Virus record (IMG/VR): IMGVR_UViG_3300023174_000705
Span: 1-21,735 of that record
Source of the DNA: a virus
Length of the DNA: 21,735 nucleotides
Direction: 5' to 3' (one strand)
Positions within the stretch are counted from its first letter, which is position 1; each line of letters begins with the position of its first letter. The translations under genes were made by a program, and so were the position numbers. This document shows, one piece after another, positions 1 through 6,553 of this stretch. The notes beneath the pieces were generated by a model that was given only the letters and a program-made list of their open reading frames with translations, made no database searches and had not been told where the DNA came from.

Positions 1-204
1 GAAGGCGATAAGATTCATTATGCAAAAGAACAAAAGAAACAAGAACTTCTTGACTTCCTTTATAATCTAAACTCTGAGCAGTTTGTTAAGGTTCAAAACT
101 TCTTTGCTACATTACCAAGGATTAAAAAGGATGTAGAGTATGATTGTCCAATTTGCAATCTACATCATAAGAAAACCTTGGAGGGTATGCAAAGTTTTTT
201 TTAA
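1..204 (+). CDS. 26: T4 gp26-like baseplate hub / tail assembly protein, 3' end only
   Basis: The reading frame is open from base 1 and ends with TAA at 202-204, giving 67 C-terminal residues. The C-terminus carries a CPIC-type pair (DCPICNLHH) followed by LEGMQSFF. This Cys-pair plus aromatic ending is typical of the gp26 baseplate hub subunit of T4-like phages. In T4, gp26 takes part in hub assembly. Its position directly before a gp51-like gene and the tape measure gene supports this and also fits a tail-assembly chaperone role. The stop overlaps the next start by one base (TAATG), so translation is probably coupled. The N-terminus lies outside the window. The assignment rests on the C-terminal motif and gene order. 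Confidence 0.6.
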   Translation, partial: EGDKIHYAKEQKKQELLDFLYNLNSEQFVKVQNFFATLPRIKKDVEYDCPICNLHHKKTLEGMQSFF

Positions 205-386
205 TGAATCTCTGTCATGAAAACTTGGCGAACTATTATAAACTAAACTTCGCTTTGATGCAGTACCACAAATACTCTCTGGCAGAGATTGAAGATATGA
301 TACCGTTTGAGCGAGAAGTGTACGTTGCTATGTTGATTCAGTATTTAGAAGAAGAAAAACAACGAATAGAAGCAAACAAGAGATAA
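204..386 (+). CDS. 51: gp51-like baseplate hub assembly protein (small)
   Basis: This is a 60-residue protein with no membrane segment. It begins with ATG overlapping the gp26-like stop and ends 5 nt before the tape measure gene. The core reads NYYKLNFALMQYHKYSL, then IEDMIPFEREVY and a charged LEEEKQR tail. This pattern is typical of small proteins annotated as baseplate hub assembly catalyst (gp51) in aquatic T4-like phages. T4 gp51 itself is about 250 residues, so the symbol follows position and motif, not length. The pair gp26/gp51 immediately before the tape measure gene resembles the two-part tail chaperones of other tailed phages. An alternative is a generic tail assembly chaperone not orthologous to T4 gp51. 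Confidence 0.55.
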   Translation: MNLCHENLANYYKLNFALMQYHKYSLAEIEDMIPFEREVYVAMLIQYLEEEKQRIEANKR

Positions 387-391
387 CTAAA

Positions 392-2152
392 ATGGCAAAA
401 AGAAATAATAGAGCAAAACCACCAGTAGTTAATGTTACCAGTTCTACGACAGTAGAAGTTAATGGTGGCATTTCTTCATCTGAGTTTAAACAATTACTTG
501 ATCTTCAAGCTGCTACTGTTGGTGAACTTACCTCTATTAAAACATTGTTAGATTTATCGAGAGAGGTTAAGAAAGCAGAAACTCCTGGACCTGTTGTTGC
601 TAAAGTAGATTATTCTAAGATTCAAGAAGAAATGCTAAAGGTTGCCAAAGAACAATTCAAAGGTAGCCGTCGTTCATGGAAACTTCAAGAAGATTTCCAA
701 AAAGAATGGGACAAAGAAGCCAAGAATATCGCTGAAATGGCGAAAGGTATGAAGACCTTTTTAACATTCGGTGAACGAATGAAAGAAAAGAAAGAAGGTT
801 TCAAAGAGAAGTTTGGTTCAGCAGCTGGTCTTAAGAAGACTATGCTTGGCGCACTTAATGTTGGTGGTATTTTTAATAAAACACTAGAACGTGATAAATT
901 TGTTGAGCAACAAAGAGCATTGGGTAGTACTGCTTCTACAAAAGAACTCAAGAAAGATTACGAGGGTGCTGCCAAAGCATCTAAAGCGACAAAGAAAACT
1001 GAAGCTGCAATTGCTAAACATAAAGCCAAAGCTGGTGTAGATGATGAAGAACACCTAAAGAAAGTTAGTCCAGAGTTTGCTAAACTTATGGAAGATAGAC
1101 AAGCAAATGCTGATGAGTTCGGCAAATACCAAAGAGCAACAGATATACATAGCCCAACTCCAGTAAATCGTAACCTAGTTCCTACTGCAGCAACAAATAC
1201 AGATAAAGCCAAAGTTGCTGTTGCGAAAACTGCTCCAGTTGAAGCAAAGACAATGTCTAATATTGTCCCTATGTCAGCTGCTCCTGAACTTGGTAAAACT
1301 CCAACAGCTACTGCTGCTGAAGCAACACAAGGGGCTGAAGTTGCTGAAGAAAATAAGAAAATGGAAGAAGAACAATTAGATATTCTTAAACAAATTGCTG
1401 AAAATACTGGTGGCGCCAATAAAAAAGGTTCTGATAAAAAACCAGAGGAAACTAAAGCATCTGGTGGTGGCTTAATGGACACTATTATGAGTTTCCTTGG
1501 TGATGCATTAATACAGGGATTCAAACGTCTGTTTAATCCAATGAATATCTTAAAAGCATTAGGTAAAGTATTCGCAATTGGCATGATTATCGGTGCACTA
1601 TTTGAAGGTGTTATGGATGGCTTCGATGAGTATATGAAGACAGGTGATATTGGTGCAGCACTTATCGCTGGTCTTGCTGGTATCATTGACTTCTTAACCT
1701 TTGGATTATTCGATAAAGAAAAGATCAAAGAAGTTATTGGAGACTTTAGTAAATTCTTATATGATCATGTAATAAAGCCATATGTTGATTTTATTACGTA
1801 TATCAAAGACGCATTTATGTCCATGATTGAAAATATTGGCATACCAGAAATTAAATTTAAAATTCCTGTTATTAATAAAGAAGTTGGTATTGGTCCATTC
1901 TATCCATTTAAGAAAGATGCTCAACCACAGGCTGCAGCGCCAAGTGCTGCTCCGCCAACAACTGCTAATCAAGTTGAATCAAAGTCTGCTGAGAATGCTG
2001 GCGCCAAAGAAACTCCTGCTCCATCTAACAAGACTAATGTGGTCAATGCTCCAGTTACTACAAATAATAATACTACTCAAGTACAAATGAGACCTCCAAT
2101 TAGAAATGAGGAATCATCTCAAAGTAGATACGCATTAAGTCGATATGCATAA
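392..2152 (+). CDS. 29: tape measure protein / tail length determinator (gp29-like)
   Basis: This 586-residue protein is almost the length of T4 gp29 (590), which sets tail tube length and sits in the baseplate hub. The N-terminal half is Lys/Glu/Ala-rich and likely coiled coil (about residues 60-230). A low-complexity Ala/Thr/Pro linker spans about 250-360. A hydrophobic stretch with membrane-segment character covers about residues 383-440 (around AIGMIIGALFEGVMDG and AALIAGLAGIIDFLTFGLF), as expected for a tape measure protein that inserts into the inner membrane. The Asn/Thr/Pro-rich C-terminus ends with an RPPIRNEESS motif similar to gp29-type tails. The gene follows the gp26/gp51-like pair and is the last + strand gene before the terminator. 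No T4 gene 27 or 28 homologue lies between gp51-like and this gene. Confidence 0.75.
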   Translation: MAKRNNRAKPPVVNVTSSTTVEVNGGISSSEFKQLLDLQAATVGELTSIKTLLDLSREVKKAETPGPVVAKVDYSKIQEEMLKVAKEQFKGSRRSWKLQEDFQKEWDKEAKNIAEMAKGMKTFLTFGERMKEKKEGFKEKFGSAAGLKKTMLGALNVGGIFNKTLERDKFVEQQRALGSTASTKELKKDYEGAAKASKATKKTEAAIAKHKAKAGVDDEEHLKKVSPEFAKLMEDRQANADEFGKYQRATDIHSPTPVNRNLVPTAATNTDKAKVAVAKTAPVEAKTMSNIVPMSAAPELGKTPTATAAEATQGAEVAEENKKMEEEQLDILKQIAENTGGANKKGSDKKPEETKASGGGLMDTIMSFLGDALIQGFKRLFNPMNILKALGKVFAIGMIIGALFEGVMDGFDEYMKTGDIGAALIAGLAGIIDFLTFGLFDKEKIKEVIGDFSKFLYDHVIKPYVDFITYIKDAFMSMIENIGIPEIKFKIPVINKEVGIGPFYPFKKDAQPQAAAPSAAPPTTANQVESKSAENAGAKETPAPSNKTNVVNAPVTTNNNTTQVQMRPPIRNEESSQSRYALSRYA

Positions 2153-2160
2153 TGAAAAAA

Positions 2161-2180
2161 AGGGATCCTTGCGGATCCCT
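2161..2180. terminator. bidirectional intrinsic terminator between convergent tape measure and gp32 genes
   Basis: A perfect 8-bp stem (AGGGATCC / GGATCCCT) encloses a 4-nt loop. On the - strand the loop is GCAA and the stem is followed by a run of seven T, an ideal terminator for the gp32 transcript. On the + strand it follows an A-run and is followed by TTAAACTTTT, a weaker tail that can still stop the tail-gene transcript. It sits exactly between the stops at 2152 and 2202. Confidence 0.85.
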
Positions 2181-2201
2181 TAAACTTTTGGGTATTAAGT
2201 T

Positions 2202-3116
2202 TTATTCTTCAGCTGCAATTTTCTTGAAGTAAGACATAACATCTTCGTCATCATCCTCAGCCATTGCTTTTGGAGCAGGTGCTGGTTTAGAAGCAAAGGT
2301 TGGGGCTGCAGCAACTGGACGATCTTCTTGTTCAGCCATCTGAGCAGCAGACTTACCAGAGAAAGTATCACCAGAAAGAACTGCGTCTAGTTTCTTCTTC
2401 AATTCATCATAAGACTTGAAGTTGCTACGATCTGTAAACTCAGACAACTTGTACTGAGCATTAACGATACGAACCAATTCCTCATCGGAATCAGCAGCAG
2501 GACATGGGTCAGAAAACACGGACTCATCGTAGTTAGCATAGCCATCTTTCTTGCGCATACGCAATTTAAAGTTGGCACCTTCCCACAAATCAAACACGTT
2601 TACTGGCTTTTCGTCTTCAAAGGTTGGACGAGCCTTGTCCATAATCTTATCAAAGATTTTCTTGCCGAATTTAAACAAGAATACCTTACCTTCATTCTCG
2701 GGGTGCTTTGGGTCAGACACAATGAGTACGTTGGCAGTGAAAGACAACTTACGCTTTTGTTTACGAGCGATCTCTTTGTTAGCATCAGAACCTGAGTTCC
2801 AAAGCATAGTGTTCAATTCACCGACTGGATCATTTTCACCAAGAGTTGTTAGGGAGTTTTCGATATACCACTTACCAGTTGGACCCTGGAAACCATGGCT
2901 GAAGATACGAACCCATGGGAGTTCATCGCCTTCAACACGTGGTAGGAATCGGAGAGTTGCTGTTCCGTTGCCAGCTTTATCGCCCTCTAGACGCCAGAAG
3001 CGATTGTCGTCATAAGACTTCTTTTCGCCACTTTGTGGGTTAGAGATTTTATCAAATTCTCCAGCGATTTTGCTGAAGTCTTGATTGCGCATTTTACGGA
3101 GTGTTTGAATATCCAT
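2202..3116 (-). CDS. 32: single-stranded DNA-binding protein gp32
   Basis: This 304-residue protein (T4 gp32 has 301) coats ssDNA during replication, recombination and repair. The core matches gp32: NGTATLRFLP near residue 50, FSHGF near 72-76, then FTANVLIVSDP..PENEGKVFLFKFGKKIFDKI (about 126-157), WEGANFKLRMRKKDGYANYDES (about 178-199) and an acidic C-terminal tail (EDDDEDVMSYFKK) that would bind partners such as gp59. The zinc ligands of T4 gp32 (His64, Cys77, Cys87, Cys90) are not conserved: His74 remains, but no Cys occurs in the aligned segment and the only Cys in the protein is Cys205. A ribosome site AAAGGA precedes the ATG. It is last in the gp33-gp59-gp32 transcription order and ends at the terminator. 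Confidence 0.93.
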   Translation of the reverse strand: MDIQTLRKMRNQDFSKIAGEFDKISNPQSGEKKSYDDNRFWRLEGDKAGNGTATLRFLPRVEGDELPWVRIFSHGFQGPTGKWYIENSLTTLGENDPVGELNTMLWNSGSDANKEIARKQKRKLSFTANVLIVSDPKHPENEGKVFLFKFGKKIFDKIMDKARPTFEDEKPVNVFDLWEGANFKLRMRKKDGYANYDESVFSDPCPAADSDEELVRIVNAQYKLSEFTDRSNFKSYDELKKKLDAVLSGDTFSGKSAAQMAEQEDRPVAAAPTFASKPAPAPKAMAEDDDEDVMSYFKKIAAEE

Positions 3117-3142
3117 CGTATTTTTCCTTTGTATTAAAAATA

Positions 3143-3364
3143 TTACTTTGTATTAGTATTATGTTGTATTGAAACTTCATCATCTAACTCAACTTCATCA
3201 TTAAAGTCTTCGTCATTCAAATCATAATCTTCTTCAACATAGTTATTTATCGTTCTCATTCCGCCAGTTTTTTTACCATTAGAATGTTTGGCAGGTTTCC
3301 CTGAACGATTACCAAAATCAGAATCATCATAACTCTTTGATGATTTATAATAAGTGCGACCCAT
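3143..3364 (-). CDS. small acidic hypothetical protein between gp59 and gp32
   Basis: This 73-residue protein is not recognised. The N-terminal half is basic and low in hydrophobics (MGRTYYKSSKSYDDSDFGNR, then a Lys/Gly/Asn stretch). The C-terminal half is strongly acidic (EEDYDLNDEDFNDEVELDDEV). It is probably disordered. Its ATG lies one base after the gp59 stop, so it is likely translated by coupling with gp59 and cotranscribed with gp32. Position and charge suggest a partner of replication proteins, but that is inference only. Confidence 0.7.
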   Translation of the reverse strand: MGRTYYKSSKSYDDSDFGNRSGKPAKHSNGKKTGGMRTINNYVEEDYDLNDEDFNDEVELDDEVSIQHNTNTK

Positions 3365-3365
3365 T

Positions 3366-3974
3366 TTAATCTAACTCTTCAACAAAATGTGTAAATATCT
3401 TACGTAGTTTTTCTTTATCGTATTTAACGAATCCAGTCAACTTCTTAATTCGCAATAACTCATTATTCCATATATACTGAACAGTAGGGTTATCAAGCCA
3501 GTGTTCAACGATATGATCAAGTTCATTTACAATTACAAGAGTTTCAATTGAAATTTTGTTACCAAGAAACAACTTTAATGCAGCTGGATATTCATTAAAA
3601 TTAAAATCAAAGATACTAGAAGTTGGTAGTTTATTTATCTCAACATACGTCAATAAAGACGCTAGATCATCAATAAAAATCTTAGTAATACTCTGTTTTC
3701 TTTTATTCCATTCAGCTAGATTATCATCGGCTTCTTGTCCTGCATAAATTGCAGACTCATTACCATAAGCAAAATTTGCAACAAAGAACTGAATGATATC
3801 ACGATCTGAGTTGAACTTCCTTGCCAACTTCTCAAAAATATACCTATCATTTCTCGCTTCAAACGCTTCACGCGAACCTTTAACATTTCCTCGATTTTCA
3901 AAGACGTTAAATTTTTCAGAGGTAAAGTGTAATTTTAAGGCGAGGTAATAGCGATATGCTTTAAATCCGTCCAC
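3366..3974 (-). CDS. 59: gp59-like replicative helicase loader
   Basis: This 202-residue protein (T4 gp59: 217) would load the gp41 helicase onto gp32-coated forks. The all-alpha pattern and signature stretches agree with gp59: an N-terminal GFKAYRYYLALKLHF, then RNDRYIFEKLARKF, FFVANFAYG, a Lys-rich helix after WNKRK, and IWNNELLRIKKLTGF near the C-terminus, matching the WNN..LK segment of T4 gp59. The start is GTG at 3974, with AGGA about 9 nt upstream. It overlaps the upstream small membrane gene by 14 nt. The gene order gp33-gp59-gp32 is that of T4, with one small gene inserted on each side of gp59. Confidence 0.85.
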   Translation of the reverse strand: MDGFKAYRYYLALKLHFTSEKFNVFENRGNVKGSREAFEARNDRYIFEKLARKFNSDRDIIQFFVANFAYGNESAIYAGQEADDNLAEWNKRKQSITKIFIDDLASLLTYVEINKLPTSSIFDFNFNEYPAALKLFLGNKISIETLVIVNELDHIVEHWLDNPTVQYIWNNELLRIKKLTGFVKYDKEKLRKIFTHFVEELD

Positions 3975-4143
3975 TGTTTATTTTCCTACACTCATTCTTA
4001 ACATCAACTGGATAATCTGGGGAAATTTCAGCGAGCCTACAATCATAAACAACTACACCATGACGTGGCATTAATTCAATTACAGTGCCCCATAAAAGAA
4101 TAAAAACGACAATAGATACAACTGCCATTTGTAGGTCAGACAT
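3961..4143 (-). CDS. small single-pass membrane protein between gp33 and gp59
   Basis: This 60-residue protein has one N-terminal transmembrane segment (about residues 6-24, AVVSIVVFILLWGTVIEL) and a polar C-terminal domain with two Cys (residues 35 and 52). The ATG is preceded by GAGG at about 9 nt. It overlaps the end of gp33 by 8 nt and the start of gp59 by 14 nt, so it is embedded in a coupled operon. The family is not recognised. The C-terminal Cys pair could form a disulfide if that part faces the periplasm. Confidence 0.7.
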   Translation of the reverse strand: MSDLQMAVVSIVVFILLWGTVIELMPRHGVVVYDCRLAEISPDYPVDVKNECRKINSGRI

Positions 4144-4375
4144 CTAACTTTGCCCTCTTTGGTAAATAGTTTTCATCTTGGAAGTTCACCTCAAGTTTAT
4201 CCTTGAGTGACTTATTAACAAGTTTTGCAACATCCTCTGGTTCAATAAAGTTTTCTTTACAATATTGGAGGACAGCATCCATATAAGATATCTTTTTATC
4301 GCGCACAATTTGTTCAATGTGCATAGAAAAATCATTTGATGATTTAAACACTTTTCTTGATCCAATATTCAACAT
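4136..4375 (-). CDS. 33: gp33-like late promoter transcription co-activator
   Basis: This 79-residue protein (T4 gp33: 112) bridges host RNA polymerase and the sliding clamp for late transcription, together with sigma gp55. The core HIEQIVRDKKISYMDAVLQY, then CKENFIEPEDVAKLVNKSLKDKLE, aligns with the T4 gp33 segment around GMSYLEATTAFLEENSIPE. The chosen start (ATG at 4375) has AGGA at 8 nt spacing. A longer frame extends to 4474 but would run through the upstream gene and lacks a better ribosome site. The frame overlaps the upstream gene by 32 nt and the downstream membrane protein by 8 nt. The C-terminal hydrophobic-acidic clamp-binding motif of T4 gp33 is not obvious here (the ending is KRAKLDV). 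Confidence 0.8.
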   Translation of the reverse strand: MLNIGSRKVFKSSNDFSMHIEQIVRDKKISYMDAVLQYCKENFIEPEDVAKLVNKSLKDKLEVNFQDENYLPKRAKLDV

Positions 4376-4556
4376 TACGAATTTCCTGACATAATTTAGT
4401 ATATTCAGCAGACTTCTGCTTAAAGAGTTTCCAAACAGGGGTGTTTGGTTTTTCACAGTCCATCTGTTTATCAAATTTGTCTAGATACATTGTAAAGAAC
4501 TTATCTAGTTTCATCTTCTGAACTAGAAGTTCGTGGCGTTTGGTTTTGTAATCCAT
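4344..4556 (-). CDS. small charged hypothetical protein upstream of gp33
   Basis: This 70-residue, helical, charged protein (MDYKTKRHELLVQKMKLDKF, then TPVWKLFKQKSAEYTKLCQE and NVEYWIKKS) is not recognised. The ATG at 4556 lies only 6 nt after a TATAAT box, so a transcript from that promoter would begin at or next to the start codon and carry no ribosome site. An AAGG lies 12 nt upstream but inside the promoter spacer. An internal ATG at 4514 would give a 56-residue protein, but it also lacks a good ribosome site. The C-terminal part overlaps gp33 by 32 nt. Confidence 0.65.
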   Translation of the reverse strand: MDYKTKRHELLVQKMKLDKFFTMYLDKFDKQMDCEKPNTPVWKLFKQKSAEYTKLCQEIRNVEYWIKKSV

Positions 4557-4562
4557 AATGTA

Positions 4563-4591
4563 ATTATACCTTAGTTTTTAATAAAAGTCAA
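4563..4591 (-). promoter_or_regulatory. sigma70-type promoter P1 for the gp33-gp59-gp32 operon
   Basis: The -35 box TTGACT is at 4591-4586, the spacer is 17 bp and the -10 box TATAAT is at 4568-4563, preceded by GG. The predicted start is about 4556, which is the A of an ATG. It lies between the stop at 4593 and the gene starting at 4556 and would drive gp33, gp59 and gp32. Confidence 0.85.
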
Positions 4592-4592
4592 A

Positions 4593-4940
4593 TCAATTTC
4601 TTCGCATAGTTGCAATATCTTTTGCTTCTTGATCAGAAAAGACTGGAACTGCATTTGACTTGTGCATAGTGCCAATACCTTTGATCTTGTCGCCAGTGTA
4701 AACTGGATTTGGCTTTAATGGGCATGGACCACCAGTAAATGGAAGACTTGAAATCTTAGGTGTCTCACGACAAGCAGGTTTTCCAAGTGAGTATACATCA
4801 CTGAGTTGTTGCTTTGGTTTAGCAACAGTCTTTGTGGCATACTTCTTAAGCAACTTCTCCCAACTTGCATCTAACTCACGTTGTTTAGCAGTGGGTTTTT
4901 TCTTCTTAGACTTTCCAGGTGATGTAAAGATTATTTGCAT
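4593..4940 (-). CDS. conserved phage hypothetical protein, Lys-rich
   Basis: This 115-residue soluble protein starts at ATG 4940 (MQIIFTSPGKSKKKKPTAKQ). An in-frame GTG at 4967 would add nine residues, but it falls on the predicted transcription start and has no ribosome site. The middle is helical (ASWEKLLKKYA). The C-terminal segment PVYTGDKIKGIGTMHKSNAV, then PVFSDQEAKDIATMRR, is a motif I associate with widespread small proteins of aquatic tailed phages whose function is unknown. It is a single-gene unit between promoters P2 and P1. No clear Shine-Dalgarno sequence precedes the ATG. Confidence 0.75.
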   Translation of the reverse strand: MQIIFTSPGKSKKKKPTAKQRELDASWEKLLKKYATKTVAKPKQQLSDVYSLGKPACRETPKISSLPFTGGPCPLKPNPVYTGDKIKGIGTMHKSNAVPVFSDQEAKDIATMRRN

Positions 4941-4974
4941 AATATAGTCATCAAAATAGTTATTCACATTATAT

Positions 4975-5003
4975 ATTATACCCTAAATTGACATCAAAGT
5001 AAA
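4975..5003 (-). promoter_or_regulatory. sigma70-type promoter P2
   Basis: The -35 box TTTACT is at 5003-4998, the spacer is 17 bp and ends in GGG, and the -10 box TATAAT is at 4980-4975. An ATG (4969) follows 5 nt later but is closed at once by TGA. The usable ATG for the downstream gene is 4940, giving a leader of about 28 nt. Confidence 0.8.
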
Positions 5004-5021
5004 GGGAAATTTTGAATTCCC
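5004..5021 (-). terminator. weak terminator-like hairpin after the 69-residue membrane protein gene
   Basis: A 5-bp stem (GGGAA / TTCCC) with an 8-nt AT-rich loop is followed on the - strand by TTTACTTTG. It lies between the stop at 5037 and promoter P2, so it may end the upstream unit. The stem is short and the T-run is interrupted. Confidence 0.4.
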
Positions 5022-5036
5022 CTCAACTTTATAGGG

Positions 5037-5246
5037 TTATTTCGCCTTTGCAGCGTATACGGTACACATTGTAGATTGTGGAGAATATGCACATTTTACT
5101 GCAACAGGGTCAATTCCCTTTACAATTGCAGACTCAATGTTTCGCTCCATAGATTTCAATTCGGTATATTGATTATGCGCCATTGAAAGAATTAATGCAA
5201 GAACACCAAGTGTAACTGCAATAACAAAACTAATTTCGGTTTTCAT
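5037..5246 (-). CDS. small membrane-anchored phage protein
   Basis: This 69-residue protein has one N-terminal transmembrane or signal-anchor segment (about residues 6-24, FVIAVTLGVLALILSMA), a short helix, and a C-terminal part with IVKGIDPVAVKCAYSPQSTM and two Cys (51 and 61). A very strong ribosome site (AAGGAG, 6-7 nt) precedes the ATG. The AI.KGIDP.AVKCAY motif resembles small membrane proteins seen in several aquatic phages. Their function is unknown to me. It is the last gene of the block that begins with the tmRNA. Confidence 0.75.
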   Translation of the reverse strand: MKTEISFVIAVTLGVLALILSMAHNQYTELKSMERNIESAIVKGIDPVAVKCAYSPQSTMCTVYAAKAK

Positions 5247-5262
5247 AATTTCTCCTTAAATT

Positions 5263-5454
5263 TTACCACGAGCCATCATCTAAGATTGCGCGAACAGATA
5301 GTGGACCAATTGTAATGCTACATTGATACATTGCTGGGTCTGTATCATTGGGTCTATCAAATCTATATGCTAATCTCCAATGATATGGATTTATTGCAAA
5401 ATTAATCCACACACCAGAGAATTTTAAATAATCAAGAAAGTTCTTTAATGTCAT
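5263..5454 (-). CDS. small conserved hypothetical phage protein
   Basis: This 63-residue soluble protein has a Trp- and Tyr-rich middle (WINFAINPYHWRLAYRFDRP) and the ending CSITIGPLSVRAILDDGSW. AGGA lies 7 nt before the ATG at 5454. It overlaps the 3' end of the ClpP-like gene by 23 nt in another frame, so it is translated in that operon. It is not assigned to a family. The beta-strand-rich, aromatic composition suggests a small folded domain. Confidence 0.65.
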   Translation of the reverse strand: MTLKNFLDYLKFSGVWINFAINPYHWRLAYRFDRPNDTDPAMYQCSITIGPLSVRAILDDGSW

Positions 5455-5989
5455 CGCAGAGTCCTAGTTTTTTTGCTTCGATTGCGCTTAACCAAATATC
5501 TTGAGGTGGCAATAGAACCTCTCTAATTTTTGCTTCAGATAAACCTGTGCACTTTTTATAGTGTGCAATCATTTTCTTAGTTGTTAAGTCAAATTCTTTG
5601 ACTGTGGCGAAAAGTTCATGTTCTTTACCAAACGCACCCCATGAGTACTGATGACTCAGAATAGAAGTGTTTGGAGTAAGCAAACGATGTCCTTTTGCAC
5701 CAGCAATAAAAATCATAAGTCCAGCTGACGCTACTTGGCCAAGACCGATTGTTCTAACTGGAATTGCTGAACCTTTCATAGTATCAATTAATGCAAATGC
5801 TGCATTAAGATCACCGCCTGGACTTGTAATAATTAAATTAAGTAGTTCTGGTGGTTCTTCAGAGAAGTTTGCTTCAAAGATCCACTCTACCGCAGTTTTA
5901 ACGCTGGTAAGAGTAATCTCCTCCATCAGCAGCATAAAAGAATGCTTTGTTTGTTCTTCCTTCAATTGCAGATTCATCTTTGACATCAT
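5432..5989 (-). CDS. ClpP-like serine protease
   Basis: This 185-residue protein has the ClpP/crotonase-type fold signatures. The oxyanion-type segment is LIITSPGGDLNAAFALIDTM (about 52-71), the nucleophile is Ser88 in GQVASAG, His113 is in ILSHQYSWG, and Asp164 is in PQDIWLSAIEAKKLGL. The spacings (25 and 51 residues) match the ClpP catalytic triad. It would cleave peptides inside a barrel-like oligomer and might pair with host ClpX/ClpA, process phage proteins, or act alone. The start is uncertain: ATGs at 5989, 5986 and 5977 all lack a strong ribosome site. The first 92 nt overlap the end of the SleB-like gene in another frame. Usual ClpP is about 195-200 residues without a propeptide, so the length is normal. 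Confidence 0.85.
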   Translation of the reverse strand: MMSKMNLQLKEEQTKHSFMLLMEEITLTSVKTAVEWIFEANFSEEPPELLNLIITSPGGDLNAAFALIDTMKGSAIPVRTIGLGQVASAGLMIFIAGAKGHRLLTPNTSILSHQYSWGAFGKEHELFATVKEFDLTTKKMIAHYKKCTGLSEAKIREVLLPPQDIWLSAIEAKKLGLCDDIKELS

Positions 5990-6500
5990 AGTATTTACCG
6001 CTTTCTTTATAAAAAATATGTCTACCTATTACAGTAGTCTTTTCGAGTTTCCATCGTGGGCTAACATAATCTGCGTGATAGTATAACGCACCTTTTGTTA
6101 TGTCTTTCAAATTTTCATAATTTGCATAGACATAAACTGCTACTTCTTTTGCTTGCTCATATGCATCTTTATTTTTTATAGAGACTTTATGACAAAACCA
6201 AGAGAATTGGCATACTGAAGCAGTTCTTTGTTTAACTACTCCGCATATATCTTTTGGGAATCTAGGATCTTGCATCCTATTAAGTGTGACAAGAGCGACC
6301 GCTACTTTGCCATCATTGGGTTCAAAACCTGCTTCATGGTAAATATTTTCTGCTAAACAATCAACTTGTGTTTGAGTTTCTTTAGTCAATTGATTATAAC
6401 TTACATCAAGTAATATTGCATCAGAAAACACATTCTTTGTTAATAATATTGCACTTAGTATTAATAATATTAATGGTATGTATATACGATATGTACGCAT
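5898..6500 (-). CDS. SleB/CwlJ-type cell wall hydrolase with signal anchor (candidate endolysin)
   Basis: This 200-residue protein has an N-terminal hydrophobic segment (about residues 7-25, YIPLILLILSAILLTKNVF) that would act as a signal peptide or signal anchor. The hydrolase_2 domain follows: CLAENIYHEAGFEPNDGKVA (48-67) with the likely catalytic Glu in AENIYHEA (Glu51, Glu56), VALVTLNRM, FPKDICGVVKQR and CQFSWFC. It should cut peptidoglycan in the periplasm after host-dependent export. The ribosome site AAGGAG is 6 nt before the ATG. The last 30 residues extend beyond the usual domain end (HIFYK) and overlap the ClpP-like gene. A GH19-type enzyme at 10017-10637 is a second candidate lysin. 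Confidence 0.85.
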   Translation of the reverse strand: MRTYRIYIPLILLILSAILLTKNVFSDAILLDVSYNQLTKETQTQVDCLAENIYHEAGFEPNDGKVAVALVTLNRMQDPRFPKDICGVVKQRTASVCQFSWFCHKVSIKNKDAYEQAKEVAVYVYANYENLKDITKGALYYHADYVSPRWKLEKTTVIGRHIFYKESGKYYDVKDESAIEGRTNKAFFYAADGGDYSYQR

Positions 6501-6521
6501 ATTGATCTCCTTTTAAAAGAA

Positions 6522-6543
6522 GACAGGTGCGCGAACACCTGTC
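6522..6543 (-). terminator. hairpin terminator/attenuator before the SleB-like gene
   Basis: An 8-bp perfect stem (GACAGGTG / CACCTGTC) with a 6-nt loop is followed on the - strand by TTCTTTTAAAA. It lies between the stop at 6554 and the ribosome site of the SleB-like gene, so it probably lowers read-through into the lysis gene. Confidence 0.6.
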
Positions 6544-6553
6544 CAATTCCCTA

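Noticed and set aside
958-1728. A 256-codon frame on the - strand opposite the tape measure gene
   Set aside because: It is an antisense shadow of a well-supported gene. Its Ser/Ala/Ile-rich composition mirrors the Ala/Glu/Lys codons of the + strand, and it has no motif or ribosome site.
2551-3015. A 154-codon + strand frame opposite gp32
   Set aside because: It lies wholly inside gp32, which has clear homology, and the product has no recognisable feature.
4375-4474. N-terminal extension of gp33 to 4474
   Set aside because: The extension has no homology to gp33, overlaps the upstream gene fully, and the ATG at 4375 has a good ribosome site.
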